Of a stretch of 64,000 nt of DNA, positions 34,660 to 43,279 are shown in pieces (the stretch's first letter is position 1; every line of letters starts with the position of its first letter). The DNA lies in NCBI RefSeq assembly GCF_025398155.2, contig NZ_CP104562.2, positions 2,232,001 through 2,296,000 on the forward strand. Reading direction: 5' to 3'. Source of the DNA: Roseateles amylovorans. GTDB taxonomy: Bacteria > Pseudomonadota > Gammaproteobacteria > Burkholderiales > Burkholderiaceae_C. Made by a program: the position numbers and the translations under genes. The notes under the pieces are model-generated. The model searched no databases. It had not been told where the DNA came from and was given only the letters and a program-made list of their open reading frames with translations.

Positions 34660-35397
34660 ATGAGACAGATCTTTTTCGATACCGAAACCACCGGCCTGAA
34701 TCCCGAATCGGGCGACCGTGTCGTGGACATCGGCTGCGTGGAGATGGTGAACCGGCAGTTGACCGGTCGCCATCTGCACTTCTATCTGAATCCCGAGCGC
34801 GACATGCCGGAAGAGGCCTTCCGCGTCCACGGGCTGAGCAGCGAGTTTCTGTCCGACAAGCCGAAGTTTTCGCAGGTCGTCGACGAGTTCTTGTCGTTCA
34901 TCCGCGATGCGGAGCTGGTGGCGCACAACGCATCCTTTGACGTGGCCTTCATCAACGCCGAGCTCAAGCGCTGCGGCCGCGCGCCCTTGCATGAGTGCGT
35001 GGACAGCGTGCGCGACACGCTGCTCATGGCGCGCGACATGTTCCCCGGCAAGGCCAACTCCCTGGACGCCTTGTGCCGCCGACTGGAGGTGGACAACAGC
35101 AACCGCGGCCTGCACGGCGCGGTCAAGGATGCCGAGCTGCTGGCCGAGGTCTACATCCGGCTCACGCGGGGTCAGGACTCGCTGGTCATCGACGACAACG
35201 CCAGCGCCACGCCGGGACAAGGTCATGAGCTGGAGATCGCCGCGATCGATCTCAGCGCCTTCGATCTGCCGGTCCTGCTGCCCACTGAGGCCGAGCTTGC
35301 GGCGCACGAGGTGGCTTTGGCCGATCTGGACAAGGCCAGCGGTGGCAAGCGCATCTGGAAGAGCGCGCCGGTGGCGCTTGCCGCGCCCGCCGCCTGA
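34660..35397 (+). CDS. dnaQ: DNA polymerase III epsilon-type 3'-5' exonuclease
   Basis: A 245-residue protein from the ATG at 34660 with a GAGG site. The DEDDh exonuclease motifs are complete: FDTETTG (Asp7, Glu9), VAHNASFDVAF with the second Asp, and GLHGAVKDAELLAEVY with His and Asp. It proofreads new DNA as part of the replicative polymerase. The C-terminal 70 residues after VIDDN are less conserved; this is where epsilon binds the alpha subunit. Confidence 0.92.
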   Translation: MRQIFFDTETTGLNPESGDRVVDIGCVEMVNRQLTGRHLHFYLNPERDMPEEAFRVHGLSSEFLSDKPKFSQVVDEFLSFIRDAELVAHNASFDVAFINAELKRCGRAPLHECVDSVRDTLLMARDMFPGKANSLDALCRRLEVDNSNRGLHGAVKDAELLAEVYIRLTRGQDSLVIDDNASATPGQGHELEIAAIDLSAFDLPVLLPTEAELAAHEVALADLDKASGGKRIWKSAPVALAAPAA

Positions 35398-35514
35398 GCG
35401 TGGAGCAGGGCAGGCGCGGAGTTGGGATCACCCGCGCTCAGCCGTCTCGGATCACGCACCGGCAGATCGACTGAATGGACACAGCGATCTGTTTGCGATC
35501 AAGTGATGAGATTG

Positions 35515-35544
35515 TTGATCGAGCGCATTTTTCCATGGCATAAT
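35515..35544 (+). promoter_or_regulatory. Sigma-70-type promoter of the tRNA-Val pair
   Basis: TTGATC at 35515-35520, 18 bases, then CATAAT at 35539-35544. The distance to the first tRNA (50 bases) fits a stable-RNA transcript with a short leader. Confidence 0.65.
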
Positions 35545-35593
35545 CTCGCTCTTTCCCGGACAGCCGAACCGGATTAGTGAAATAACTAAATCC

Positions 35594-35668
35594 GGGCGGT
35601 TAGCTCAGCGGTAGAGCACTGCCTTCACACGGCAGGGGTCGCAGGTTCGAACCCTGCACCGCCCACCA
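35594..35668 (+). tRNA. tRNA-Val (anticodon CAC), copy 1
   Basis: A 75-base gene with the CCA end encoded. The acceptor stem GGGCGGT/ACCGCCC, D arm TAGCTCAGCGGTAGAGCA, anticodon stem CTGCC/GGCAG with loop TTCACAC, and T arm GGTTCGAACC are all intact. The anticodon CAC reads GTG. It is identical to the copy at 35761. Confidence 0.96.
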
Positions 35669-35760
35669 GATCTGCAGGTTGCGTCGATGATCATCGACGT
35701 GGCAGTAAGAACAGATTCACGGTCGGCTCAGCTGTCCTCAGGAAACCCGGTACAGATACC

Positions 35761-35835
35761 GGGCGGTTAGCTCAGCGGTAGAGCACTGCCTTCACACGGC
35801 AGGGGTCGCAGGTTCGAACCCTGCACCGCCCACCA
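35761..35835 (+). tRNA. tRNA-Val (anticodon CAC), copy 2
   Basis: An exact duplicate of the first copy, 92 bases downstream on the same transcript. The spacer contains a small hairpin (CGTCGATGATCATCGACG). A terminator follows six bases after the CCA end. Confidence 0.96.
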
Positions 35836-35840
35836 GATCA

Positions 35841-35875
35841 ACCCCGTCAGCGCAAGCTGGCGGGGTTTTTTCTTT
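35841..35875 (+). terminator. Rho-independent terminator of the tRNA operon
   Basis: ACCCCG(T)CAGC and GCTG(G)CGGGGT form a stem around GCAA with one internal mismatch, followed by TTTTTCTTT. Confidence 0.9.
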
Positions 35876-35913
35876 GGCACGCCTTTGGCACTCAGTGGGG
35901 TGATCCAACCTGT

Positions 35914-36047
35914 GGCCATTCGTTGGGCCAACCCTTGGGCGAATCCTTGGGCGAATCCTTGGGCCATTTCTTGGGCCATTCGTTGGGCCATTCGTTCGGG
36001 CCTTCGTCGGGTCATTCATTCGGACTTTCGTCGGGTCATTGGTTTGA
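35914..36047. repeat. 12-base tandem repeat array
   Basis: About ten degenerate units of CATTCGTTGGGC/GAATCCTTGGGC follow each other between the tRNA terminator and the NUDIX gene. On the minus strand they would encode Met-Ala-Gln-Gly/Arg-type repeats, but that frame runs backwards through the tRNA gene and is not a real protein. Confidence 0.8.
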
Positions 36048-36083
36048 CCCGCGCCGGTCGAGGCCCGTGTGGACAATGGGCGC

Positions 36084-36932
36084 ATGTCCCTGGTCATCAC
36101 TTCGCTTCAAGCCAAAGTTCTTCGTCGCAGCCTCTCGCAGGTTTGCCAGCCGGTGCCCACCGGCCTGCGCCCGTTCAAGCTGGGCGACCTCGTCCTCGGG
36201 TACCTGCATCCGATGCGCGATGCGGTGCTGTCGCGTTGCTGGCCGGACCTGGTCCTCCATGAGGGCGCCTGGGTCTGGCGGGCCACCGATCTGGACGTGG
36301 ATGCGCGCTCCGAGCAGATCGGTGAGGCCGCGCAGCGGCTGCGCGAGGTCGGCGCCATCCAGGGCTGGCGCGACGAGCGCTTCGCTGGCGAGGCCCCAGT
36401 CGACGATCCCTGCACACCCCCCGGCGAGCCGCTGTTCCGATTGGAACGAGCGGCTTTTCGCTTTTTCGGCCTGATGAGCCGCGCGGTGCACATCAACGGC
36501 TTTCTGCCGGGGGCGCGGCTGGTGTGCGGGCGGCGCGCCCTGAGCAAGGCCACCGATCCCGGGCGTCTGGACAACCTGGCCGCAGGCGGCCTGACGGCCG
36601 ATGAGAGCCTGGTGGATTGCGCCCGCCGTGAACTGCAGGAGGAGGCCGGCATCCCGATGGCCCTGAGCCACGGATTGCAGGCCCGCGGTGCGCTGCTGAG
36701 TCGGCGCATGGAGCCGGAAGGCCTGCATCACGAAGTGCTGCACGTGTTCAGCCTGACGATGCCCAGCGGCTTCGTGCCGCGCAATGGCGATGGCGAGGTC
36801 AGCGAGTTCCTGACCCTCGATCTGGAAAGCCTGTGTGCCCGGCTCGCTGCCGGCGACTTCAGCCACGACGCCGCCGCCGTGTGCGCGTGGGGCCTGCTGC
36901 ATGCGGACGCGCTGTCGGACCTGCGCCCGTAG
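36084..36932 (+). CDS. NUDIX hydrolase with DUF4743 domain
   Basis: A 282-residue protein from the ATG at 36084; a GTG five codons upstream is possible. The N-terminal third matches DUF4743 (FKLGDLVLGYLHP). The NUDIX part starts with AVHINGFLPGARL and RALSKATDPGRLDNLAAGG and has a complete NUDIX box (GLTADESLVDCARRELQEEAGI, residues about 171-192). Relatives with this architecture are fused to or near thiamine pyrophosphokinase and act on thiamine diphosphate or similar compounds. The substrate here is inferred. It lies alone after the tandem-repeat array. Confidence 0.9.
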   Translation: MSLVITSLQAKVLRRSLSQVCQPVPTGLRPFKLGDLVLGYLHPMRDAVLSRCWPDLVLHEGAWVWRATDLDVDARSEQIGEAAQRLREVGAIQGWRDERFAGEAPVDDPCTPPGEPLFRLERAAFRFFGLMSRAVHINGFLPGARLVCGRRALSKATDPGRLDNLAAGGLTADESLVDCARRELQEEAGIPMALSHGLQARGALLSRRMEPEGLHHEVLHVFSLTMPSGFVPRNGDGEVSEFLTLDLESLCARLAAGDFSHDAAAVCAWGLLHADALSDLRP

Positions 36933-36967
36933 TGGGTTGCTCGCCGCTTGTCCACCGCTTCCCAATG

Positions 36968-36996
36968 AAAAAAGGGGCGGTCCGACGGACCGCCCC
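36968..36996 (-). terminator. Terminator of the chitinase genes
   Basis: A perfect 10-base-pair stem GGGGCGGTCC/GGACCGCCCC is followed, on the minus strand, by a run of six T. It lies 74 bases after the stop of the downstream chitinase gene. Confidence 0.85.
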
Positions 36997-37069
36997 ATCC
37001 CCAACGACGAGGTTCAGCGCGAACCGGTGAGCCGCCTCTGCGGCGGTCTCCCGGTCCGGGTTGGCGTGA

Positions 37070-39103
37070 TTACTTCAGGCCATTGCCCATGGCCTTGGCC
37101 AGCGAGCCCTGGGCGTCGTCGCCGCTGAACTCCCAGAAGAAGGCGCCGCCGAAGCCCTTGGCCTTCACATAGCTCATCTTCTCGGCGATCTGCACCGGGG
37201 TGTCGAAGCTCCAGAAGGTGCTGCCGTTGTAGATCCACTGCGCGCGGCTCTGGCTGTCCACATAGCTGGTGTAGCCGGGCAGGGCCTTGAGCACCTTGTA
37301 GTCCTCGTTGCCCGCCTCATAGGTGGCCGGCGCCGGTGTGCCGCTTTGGTAGAGCCCGTTGTTGGCGCTCGGCACATTGGTCCAGCCGCGGCCGTAGAAG
37401 CCGATCCCCACATTCAGCTTGGAGGCCGGAACACCCTTGTCGAGGAAGGCCTGCATCGCCGCATTCGTGTTGTAGGAACGGATGTCGCCGGTGGACGGAT
37501 CCGCCGTCGAGCCGTACAGCGCCGAATGGAAGCCGGTGATCGAGTCCCAGCCGCCGTGGAAGTCGTAGGTCATCACATTGATGAAGTTCAGGTACGGATG
37601 GACCTTGTCCGGATCGTACTGACGCACCTTGTCCACGCCGGCCGCCGAGGCGATCGACAGCAGCAGGCCCGGCCGCACCGCATCGAGTTGCTTGCGGAAC
37701 TCAGCCAGCAGGGCGGTGAAGTTCTCGCGATCTTCCGGCGCGCCGCAGGCCAGGCCGCAGGCGTTCGGATACTCCCAGTCGAGATCGATGCCGTCGAACA
37801 CGCCGACAGCAGCACCCTGGCCGCCCGCGTTGTCGGTCACCGGCAGGTTGCCCTTGATGTAGGCATCCACGCAGCTCTGGACGAAGGCCACCCGGTTCTC
37901 CGGGCGCGCCGCGCTGGAGAAGCCTCGCGACCAGGTCCAGCCGCCCAGCGAGATCAACACCTTGATCTTCGGATACTTGGCCTTGAGCTTCTTCAGCTGG
38001 TTCCAGTTGCCGCGCAGGGGCTGGTTCCAACTGTCGGCCACGCCGTCCACGCTCTGGTCCGCGGCGAAGGACTTGCTGTAGTCGGCAAAGGCATCGCCGC
38101 CGGCGCCGGTGTTGGCGTCGCTCGGCACGATGACGCCCACTTCACATCGGTTGTTGCGCACATTGCCGAATGCGTAGTTGATGTGGGTGAGCTGGGCCGC
38201 CGAGCCGCTGGTGTCGATGTTCTTCACCTGGTAGTTGCGACCGTAGATGCCCCACTGGGCGAAGTAGCCCAGCAGCACCTTCTCGCCACCGGCGGTGGTC
38301 TTGTCGGTGCGCACGGTGATGGCGGACGACGGCTGCGACGCGCCGGCCTGGTTGAAGGCGACCACGCTGAAGCTGTAGTCGGTGTCCGGCGTCAGGTTGG
38401 TGACGCTGGCGCTGGTCGACGCCACCTGGGCGACCTGGGTCGAAGCCTGGCGCACTCGGTACTGCACTGTGCAGTTCGGGCCCGCGGCCACGCTGTTCCA
38501 GGCCAGGTTCACACCGGTGCTGCTCTTGGAGGGCGCGGTCAGGCCGCTGGGCGTGGCCGGCGGGGCGGTGCAGGCGCCGCTGGCGGTGCTGGTCAGCAGC
38601 GTTGCGCTCAGGCCGGAGGCATTGCCCGCTTTGTCCTTGGCGCGCACCTGATAGCTGTAAGAGGTGGCCGCAGCCAGGCCGGTGTCGGTGTAGCTGGTGG
38701 TGGTGGGCGAGGCGATCAGCGTGCCGCCGCGCAGCAGCTCATAGTTGGCCACGCCGCTGCCGGCATCGCTGGAGGCGCCCCAGCTCAGCGTGATGCTGCT
38801 GGTGGTGATGTTGCTGGAGCTCAGGCCGCTGGGGACGGTCGGGGCGGTGGTGTCGCCGCCGGTGGCGTCGCAGGCGCCGAGCGATTTCCACACATCCCAC
38901 TGCCCGGAGTGGGTCGCGGGCGATTCGTTCTGCGTCCACCACTTGGCCTGGTAGGCGACGTTGTTCTGTTTCGCGAAGCTGTTGGAGGTGCCGGTGTAGA
39001 CGCCGCTGGCGGTCCACTCGGGCAGGCTGGTGCAGTCATAGGCCTGGGCACTGCCGGCCACCGCGAGGGCGGCGAGGGCGGTCCAGCGAAGACGGAAGGT
39101 CAT
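37070..39103 (-). CDS. Secreted GH18 chitinase with CBM5/12 and two FnIII domains
   Basis: A 677-residue protein from the ATG at 39103 (GGAGCTC site upstream). Order: signal peptide (1-21, AQA cleavage), a CBM5/12 chitin-binding module (22-75, with AKWWTQNESP and GQWDVWKSLGACD), two fibronectin type III domains (about 82-170 and 175-260), and a GH18 barrel (about 275-677). The catalytic motif is DGIDLDWEYP with Glu444 as proton donor. KVLISLGGWTWSRGFS, INVMTYDFHGGWD and the last-strand FGGAFFWEFSGDD are also present. It degrades chitin outside the cell. It lies 71 bases after a second chitinase gene on the same strand and ends before a terminator. Confidence 0.95.
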   Translation of the reverse strand: MTFRLRWTALAALAVAGSAQAYDCTSLPEWTASGVYTGTSNSFAKQNNVAYQAKWWTQNESPATHSGQWDVWKSLGACDATGGDTTAPTVPSGLSSSNITTSSITLSWGASSDAGSGVANYELLRGGTLIASPTTTSYTDTGLAAATSYSYQVRAKDKAGNASGLSATLLTSTASGACTAPPATPSGLTAPSKSSTGVNLAWNSVAAGPNCTVQYRVRQASTQVAQVASTSASVTNLTPDTDYSFSVVAFNQAGASQPSSAITVRTDKTTAGGEKVLLGYFAQWGIYGRNYQVKNIDTSGSAAQLTHINYAFGNVRNNRCEVGVIVPSDANTGAGGDAFADYSKSFAADQSVDGVADSWNQPLRGNWNQLKKLKAKYPKIKVLISLGGWTWSRGFSSAARPENRVAFVQSCVDAYIKGNLPVTDNAGGQGAAVGVFDGIDLDWEYPNACGLACGAPEDRENFTALLAEFRKQLDAVRPGLLLSIASAAGVDKVRQYDPDKVHPYLNFINVMTYDFHGGWDSITGFHSALYGSTADPSTGDIRSYNTNAAMQAFLDKGVPASKLNVGIGFYGRGWTNVPSANNGLYQSGTPAPATYEAGNEDYKVLKALPGYTSYVDSQSRAQWIYNGSTFWSFDTPVQIAEKMSYVKAKGFGGAFFWEFSGDDAQGSLAKAMGNGLK

Positions 39104-39174
39104 GGTCGAGCTCCTTGGGGTTTCAGGGGTGGGTCGGTGGGAGGTTTCTGGCGTCATGGGGTGGTCCTGCGGGC

Positions 39175-41814
39175 TCATCGACGCGCCGCACTGGTCTTGG
39201 CCGTCGCGGCTGCGCCGGCCGCTGCCGCTGGCACCGTGCCGCGACGGGCCTCCTGTGCCAGCGCATAGCTGCGACCGTTCACGGTCACCGTCCAGTTGCT
39301 GGGCATGGGCATCGGCAGGAAGTAGTTGAGGGTCACCGTGACGCTGGCACCGGGGGCCAGGCTTTGCCAGCCGGGCAGCTTGAAGCTCGCACGATGGAAG
39401 TCGTTCTTCAGGCCGCCGATGTTGTGGCCCGCAGGATTGGCGCCGTTGCTGATGACGGTCAGACCGAAGCCGCTCTGGTCGGTGATGCTGGCCGGAATCG
39501 CCGTGGGCACATCGAAACTGAATTCGGTGCCGCCGGGCAGCGTGGTCGTGCTCCGGTTGGTCAGGGTCAGCTTGGGCGTGATGGGGAAGTTGCTGTCGCC
39601 CAGGGCAAAGCCGTCCAGCGCAAAGCCGATGTCCAGCGTCTCGCTGGGCAGCGTGGCCGCCGTCATCCGGTTCCCGTAGGGGGATGCCGTCTTGAACCGG
39701 TTGTAGAGCAGCGAGGTCAGGGTGTTGCCCATGAAGTATTCGCCGCGCGCCGCGTCCCAACCGTAGTCACCGGCCAGTTCCCAGAACATCACGCCGCCGA
39801 TGCCGCGATCCGCCACATACTGCGCTTTCACGCCGAGCGACTGGTCGTCCTCGATGCTGAGGAACACCCGCTTCTGTGCATTCCACAGCCAGGGCGCGAC
39901 GAGGGTGGCGTCGTACTGCCGCACATAGGTGCCGACCAGTTGATCGGCCGGCTGGGTCGCCGGATTCAGACCGTAGCTGGCGAGGTAGCTCCCGCTGCGG
40001 CCCTGCGCCAGATTCATCGTGTGCCACAGCGGATTCGAACCGGCGGGTACTTCTTTGCTCGACATGTCCAGGTCATGCCAGAGGTTGTCGATGCCGACCG
40101 CGCCGGCGCCGCATTTCTGCACCGTGCCGCCAGTACCGGTCCCGGCCGGGCACTTGCTTTGATCGGCAAGCGCCGCCTGTCCCCACAGCCCGTTGGTGCC
40201 GCCGCTCACCTCCTTCCAGCCGCGGGTGTAGTAGGGCACGCCGATGTTGATGCGACCGGCCGGCAGTGCGCCGCGGAAGTAGTGATAGGCCCAGTCGGTG
40301 TTGAGGTAGCCGATGCGCGCGTACTGGCTGGCGCCGTAGTAGTTCCAGGCGAGCAGCTCGGCATCCCGCCCGTCGTCATACAGCGCGGCATTCGGCCCGA
40401 CGAACTGATTCCACGATCCGTGCAGGTCGTAGCTCATGATGTTGACGTAGTCCAGGTACTGGGTGACCTGAAAGGCCTCCATCCCGCGCAGCAGATAGCC
40501 CGACGAGGGCGCTGCGATCGTCAGCAGGTAGTGACGCTGATCGGTCTGGCCGGCGGCGTCGAGCTTGGCCCGCAGGGTGCGCATCAGCACCACATAGTTC
40601 TTCATCAGCCAGGCGCGACGCGCGTTGGAGATGGCGAAGTCCACCGGATTGCCGGCGTCCTTCATGCTGGTCGGGTACTCGTAGTCGATGTCCACGCCGT
40701 CGAAGCCGTATTGGCGAAGGAAGGCCACGGCGGAATCGGCGAAAGTGTTGATGCCGGCGGTGTTGGCGGAACCGTCGGCCTGGGTGGTCATGGTGTAGAA
40801 GCCGGCCGTCTCCGCCCAGCCACCGACTGAGATCAAGGTCTTGACGTTCGGGTACTGCTTCTTGAACTTGTTGAGCAGGTTGAAGTGGCCCTTGTAGGGA
40901 TAGGCCGGATCCATCTCCGCGCCCGCGATGCCCGGCCAGGTCAGACCGGTGGCGGGGTTGGCCGCATCGGCGGTATTGCCGATGGACAGCTGATTCGCGC
41001 CATCCACATGGGCGAAGGCATAGTTGATGTGGGTCATCTGCGCCCACGGGATCTGAGGCGCCAGATAGGCCGGCTGGCCGTTCTTGCCGGTGCGCCAGCT
41101 GGTGAAGTAGCCGATGATGCGGCGCGGCTTGTCGGCGCCCATCTTTTCACGGCCCTGGTCGTCATAGACCTTGCAGTACGCGGGCGCGGTGCCGGCCGTG
41201 GTGACCAGGCCTTCGGGTCGGCAGCGCTCGTCGCCAGTGACCTGGCCCTGGACGGTGATGCGCACGGCGGTGCTGTTGGTTTGGGCGCCCTTGTCATCGG
41301 TGGCGCGGGCGACGATCTCCGCCACTCCCTCACGTGCGGTCCAGGAAATGGCGAACGGCGCGGTCGTGTCTTCCGCGACCAGCGCGCCGTTCACATAGAA
41401 GCTGACCTTCGCCACGCTGCCGTCGCTGTCCGCGGCGGTGGCGGATAGGGTCACTGCATCGCCCGCCGTCGGGGTGAGTCCGGCGGAGGGCGCTGTCAGC
41501 GCCACTGTGGGCGGGGTGTTGGTGCCGCCTCCACCGCCACCGCCACCGCCGCCGCCACTCGTGTCGCAGGCGCCGAGCACCTTCCACACATCCCACTGCC
41601 CGGCATTGCTCGCGGGCGGGTTGTTCTGCGTCCACCACTTGGCCTGGTAGGCGGTGCTGGTCTGTTTGACGATCGCATTGCCGCTGTAGGCGGTGGTGGC
41701 ATTCCATTCGGCCACGCCGGTGCAGTCATAGGCCAGGGCCGAGTGACTGAACAGCGCGAGCGCCACGGGCAGGGCCATCGGCCAGACGGGATGGGCACAG
41801 GGGCGAAGTCGCAT
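39175..41814 (-). CDS. Secreted GH18 chitinase with CBM5/12, Ig-like and C-terminal chitinase-C domains
   Basis: An 879-residue protein from the ATG at 41814, which has an AAGGAGA site. Order: signal peptide (to LAYD), CBM5/12 module (about 29-83) very similar to that of the next gene, a Gly11 linker, an Ig-like domain (NTPPTVALTAPSAG, about 96-185), a GH18 catalytic domain (about 225-640) and a C-terminal beta domain of the ChiC type (about 660-850). The catalytic motif is DGVDIDYEYP with Glu379. YVNIMSYDLHGSWN and GGVMFWELAGDYG are also present. It resembles ChiA/ChiD-type chitinases of Gammaproteobacteria. It is probably co-transcribed with the second chitinase. Confidence 0.94.
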   Translation of the reverse strand: MRLRPCAHPVWPMALPVALALFSHSALAYDCTGVAEWNATTAYSGNAIVKQTSTAYQAKWWTQNNPPASNAGQWDVWKVLGACDTSGGGGGGGGGGGTNTPPTVALTAPSAGLTPTAGDAVTLSATAADSDGSVAKVSFYVNGALVAEDTTAPFAISWTAREGVAEIVARATDDKGAQTNSTAVRITVQGQVTGDERCRPEGLVTTAGTAPAYCKVYDDQGREKMGADKPRRIIGYFTSWRTGKNGQPAYLAPQIPWAQMTHINYAFAHVDGANQLSIGNTADAANPATGLTWPGIAGAEMDPAYPYKGHFNLLNKFKKQYPNVKTLISVGGWAETAGFYTMTTQADGSANTAGINTFADSAVAFLRQYGFDGVDIDYEYPTSMKDAGNPVDFAISNARRAWLMKNYVVLMRTLRAKLDAAGQTDQRHYLLTIAAPSSGYLLRGMEAFQVTQYLDYVNIMSYDLHGSWNQFVGPNAALYDDGRDAELLAWNYYGASQYARIGYLNTDWAYHYFRGALPAGRINIGVPYYTRGWKEVSGGTNGLWGQAALADQSKCPAGTGTGGTVQKCGAGAVGIDNLWHDLDMSSKEVPAGSNPLWHTMNLAQGRSGSYLASYGLNPATQPADQLVGTYVRQYDATLVAPWLWNAQKRVFLSIEDDQSLGVKAQYVADRGIGGVMFWELAGDYGWDAARGEYFMGNTLTSLLYNRFKTASPYGNRMTAATLPSETLDIGFALDGFALGDSNFPITPKLTLTNRSTTTLPGGTEFSFDVPTAIPASITDQSGFGLTVISNGANPAGHNIGGLKNDFHRASFKLPGWQSLAPGASVTVTLNYFLPMPMPSNWTVTVNGRSYALAQEARRGTVPAAAAGAAATAKTSAARR
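41527..41560. repeat. Poly-Gly coding microsatellite
   Basis: A run of CCACCG/CCGCCG trinucleotides on the plus strand encodes an 11-Gly linker in the chitinase. It is likely to vary in length between strains. Confidence 0.75.
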
Positions 41815-42660
41815 GAAGTCTCCTTGATCGTTGTCGGGGCGCACGTCGTCGGTGCGCTCGGGTCATCAGCGGAATCAGGACCACCCACCAGCGTGTGCAG
41901 ACGCCGTCAAGCCGCGCCGCGTGGTGGAAAGCGAAGACCGTCCGGAGCGGTCAGGCACAGCAGGCACAACAGGAACAGCAGGAACAGCCGGAACAACGTC
42001 AACTGCCAGACACGCATGAGCGCGGCCGCACCGGACGTCTGCTCAGAGGCAGCGCGGTGGCAACAGGCGATTGACAGGAACCGGGCTCGGGAAGAAAAAA
42101 CGCCGGGGAGGTCAGCCGGCAAAGGAGGCCGAAGGCGGCGTCACGCCGGCCATTCGGGGACTGAAGGCGGGCCGCGCCGGCAGCGCGGCGAGCATGGGAC
42201 TTGGACTTGAGGTGCGGTCCCGGGCTTCAACGAGCGGTGACCGGCAGGGCGGGCGAAGGCGCGTACAGGCATCGAAGGGTCTCCTCGCGTTCGACGTGCT
42301 CGGCGGGTGTGTCCTGCGGTTCCGACACAGGTCGAATGCAGGCCGCCCGCGGCGGCTAGGAGATCGGGACCCTCGCACCGGCTCGGCACACGCCTGGCGA
42401 ATGTCACAAGGACATCTGAAAAACGTCCTTGCTGATCTCATAGTGGTATGCAATGTAGATACCACTCGCGGAGAGATCACTCAGGTTAACCCTCAGAAAG
42501 CGAGTAACTTCGCGTAATTACCGCCCTGAATGTCCTTTGAAAGGGCGAATTCAGCGGGTCTGAAGGCTTTTTCGTGGGGGTTGGTTAACTCGAGGAGAGA
42601 AACCAGTGTGGGACCAGTTGTCGGATGGAAATCGTCGCCCATCGGGACTCGGTCGATCGG
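41815..42660. other. Long intergenic region with hairpins, no supported gene
   Basis: About 850 bases. It holds a 9-base tandem repeat (41953-41997) and a cluster of hairpins: 42407-42431 (CAAGGAC/GTCCTTG), 42442-42466 (AGTGGTAT/ATACCACT) and 42522-42547 (CGCCCT/AGGGCG). This part is more AT-rich than the surroundings. No open frame has a ribosome site with a protein-like product. It should contain the chitinase promoter and could encode a small RNA. Confidence 0.5.
41953..41997. repeat. Five 9-base tandem repeats
   Basis: AGGCACAGC, AGGCACAAC, AGGAACAGC, AGGAACAGC, CGGAACAAC follow without gaps. The location is 140 bases upstream of the chitinase start. The function is unknown. Confidence 0.8.
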
Positions 42661-43122
42661 TCAATAGCGGTGGGTGAAGCGCAGGCGGACGCCATTCAGA
42701 TTCGGTGAGACCGTCAGCATCGAGTGCCCATGACGCAGCCGGGCTGCCACAAGGAGGTCGGAGACCGGTGATGCCGGCTCGGCGGCGGAGCCCCTCAGCA
42801 GCGCGCTGAAGGCGTCCTGCGGCGCGCGGCGGGTCCAGCGTGAATCCTCTACCGGAACCAGCGCCCAATGGCTGTTGGCCAGCCACGGGGCCATCCTGTG
42901 CACGGTAGGCGAGCGACGCAGTGCAGCGGGCAGGAGCAGTCGTTCGGACGCCAGGTTCGCCTCAGGAAGGAGTCGGTAGTCGGCACGCCAGGGGTGCTGA
43001 AGGGATTCCGGCATGGGCGACGATCCCGCCGCCTCGGCCAGCGGCGACGCGGCCCCCAGCAGCATCATCAACGACGAGACCATGCGACGAGGCGCCGGAA
43101 ACGGGCACGCAGCAGCAGACAT
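42661..43122 (-). CDS. Small exported protein of unknown function
   Basis: A 153-residue protein; the ATG at 43122 follows an AGGAG site. A signal peptide with core MVSSLMMLLGAASPLAEAAG is cleaved near residue 32. The mature part has no cysteines and ends with the alternating strands SMLTVSPNLNGVRLRFTHRY. The C-terminal aromatic residue and these strands resemble outer-membrane proteins, but the chain is short for a full barrel. The upstream region carries ACGATA repeats that may bind a regulator. Confidence 0.65.
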   Translation of the reverse strand: MSAAACPFPAPRRMVSSLMMLLGAASPLAEAAGSSPMPESLQHPWRADYRLLPEANLASERLLLPAALRRSPTVHRMAPWLANSHWALVPVEDSRWTRRAPQDAFSALLRGSAAEPASPVSDLLVAARLRHGHSMLTVSPNLNGVRLRFTHRY

Positions 43123-43153
43123 GCGGCTCTCCTGAACAAGGAAATGGGTTGAA

Positions 43154-43178
43154 ACGATAAAAACGATAAAAATATCGT
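43154..43178. promoter_or_regulatory. ACGATA operator-like repeats
   Basis: ACGATA occurs twice as direct repeats 9 bases apart (43154, 43163) and once inverted as TATCGT (43173), in an A-rich stretch unlike the surrounding GC-rich DNA. It lies 32 bases upstream of the ATG at 43122. It looks like a regulator-binding or promoter region. Confidence 0.4.
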
Positions 43179-43279
43179 AACGATCGCGTCAGTCCCGCCG
43201 CAATGACTCAAATGAGATGGCGCATGACAACCGACACGGCGCGCCGCAGCGACCGTGCCCGGTGTTGAGAAGAATCAAA

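Noticed and set aside
35767..36015. Minus-strand open frame of 82 codons with Met-Ala-Gln repeats
   Set aside because: Its end reads through the tRNA-Val gene in reverse, a well-known false protein. The repeats come from the 12-base tandem array.
35914..36047. CRISPR array or attachment site next to the tRNA
   Set aside because: There are no unique spacers, no cas genes and no integrase, and neither tRNA 3' end is repeated without the rest of the gene. It is a simple tandem repeat.
41907..42122. Small minus-strand frame with a Leu/Phe-rich stretch
   Set aside because: The hydrophobic part is the translation of the 9-base tandem repeat, and there is no ribosome site.
42112..42480. Minus-strand frame in the gap upstream of the chitinases
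   Set aside because: Arg/Pro/Ser-rich translation without a start signal. The region is better described as non-coding with hairpins.
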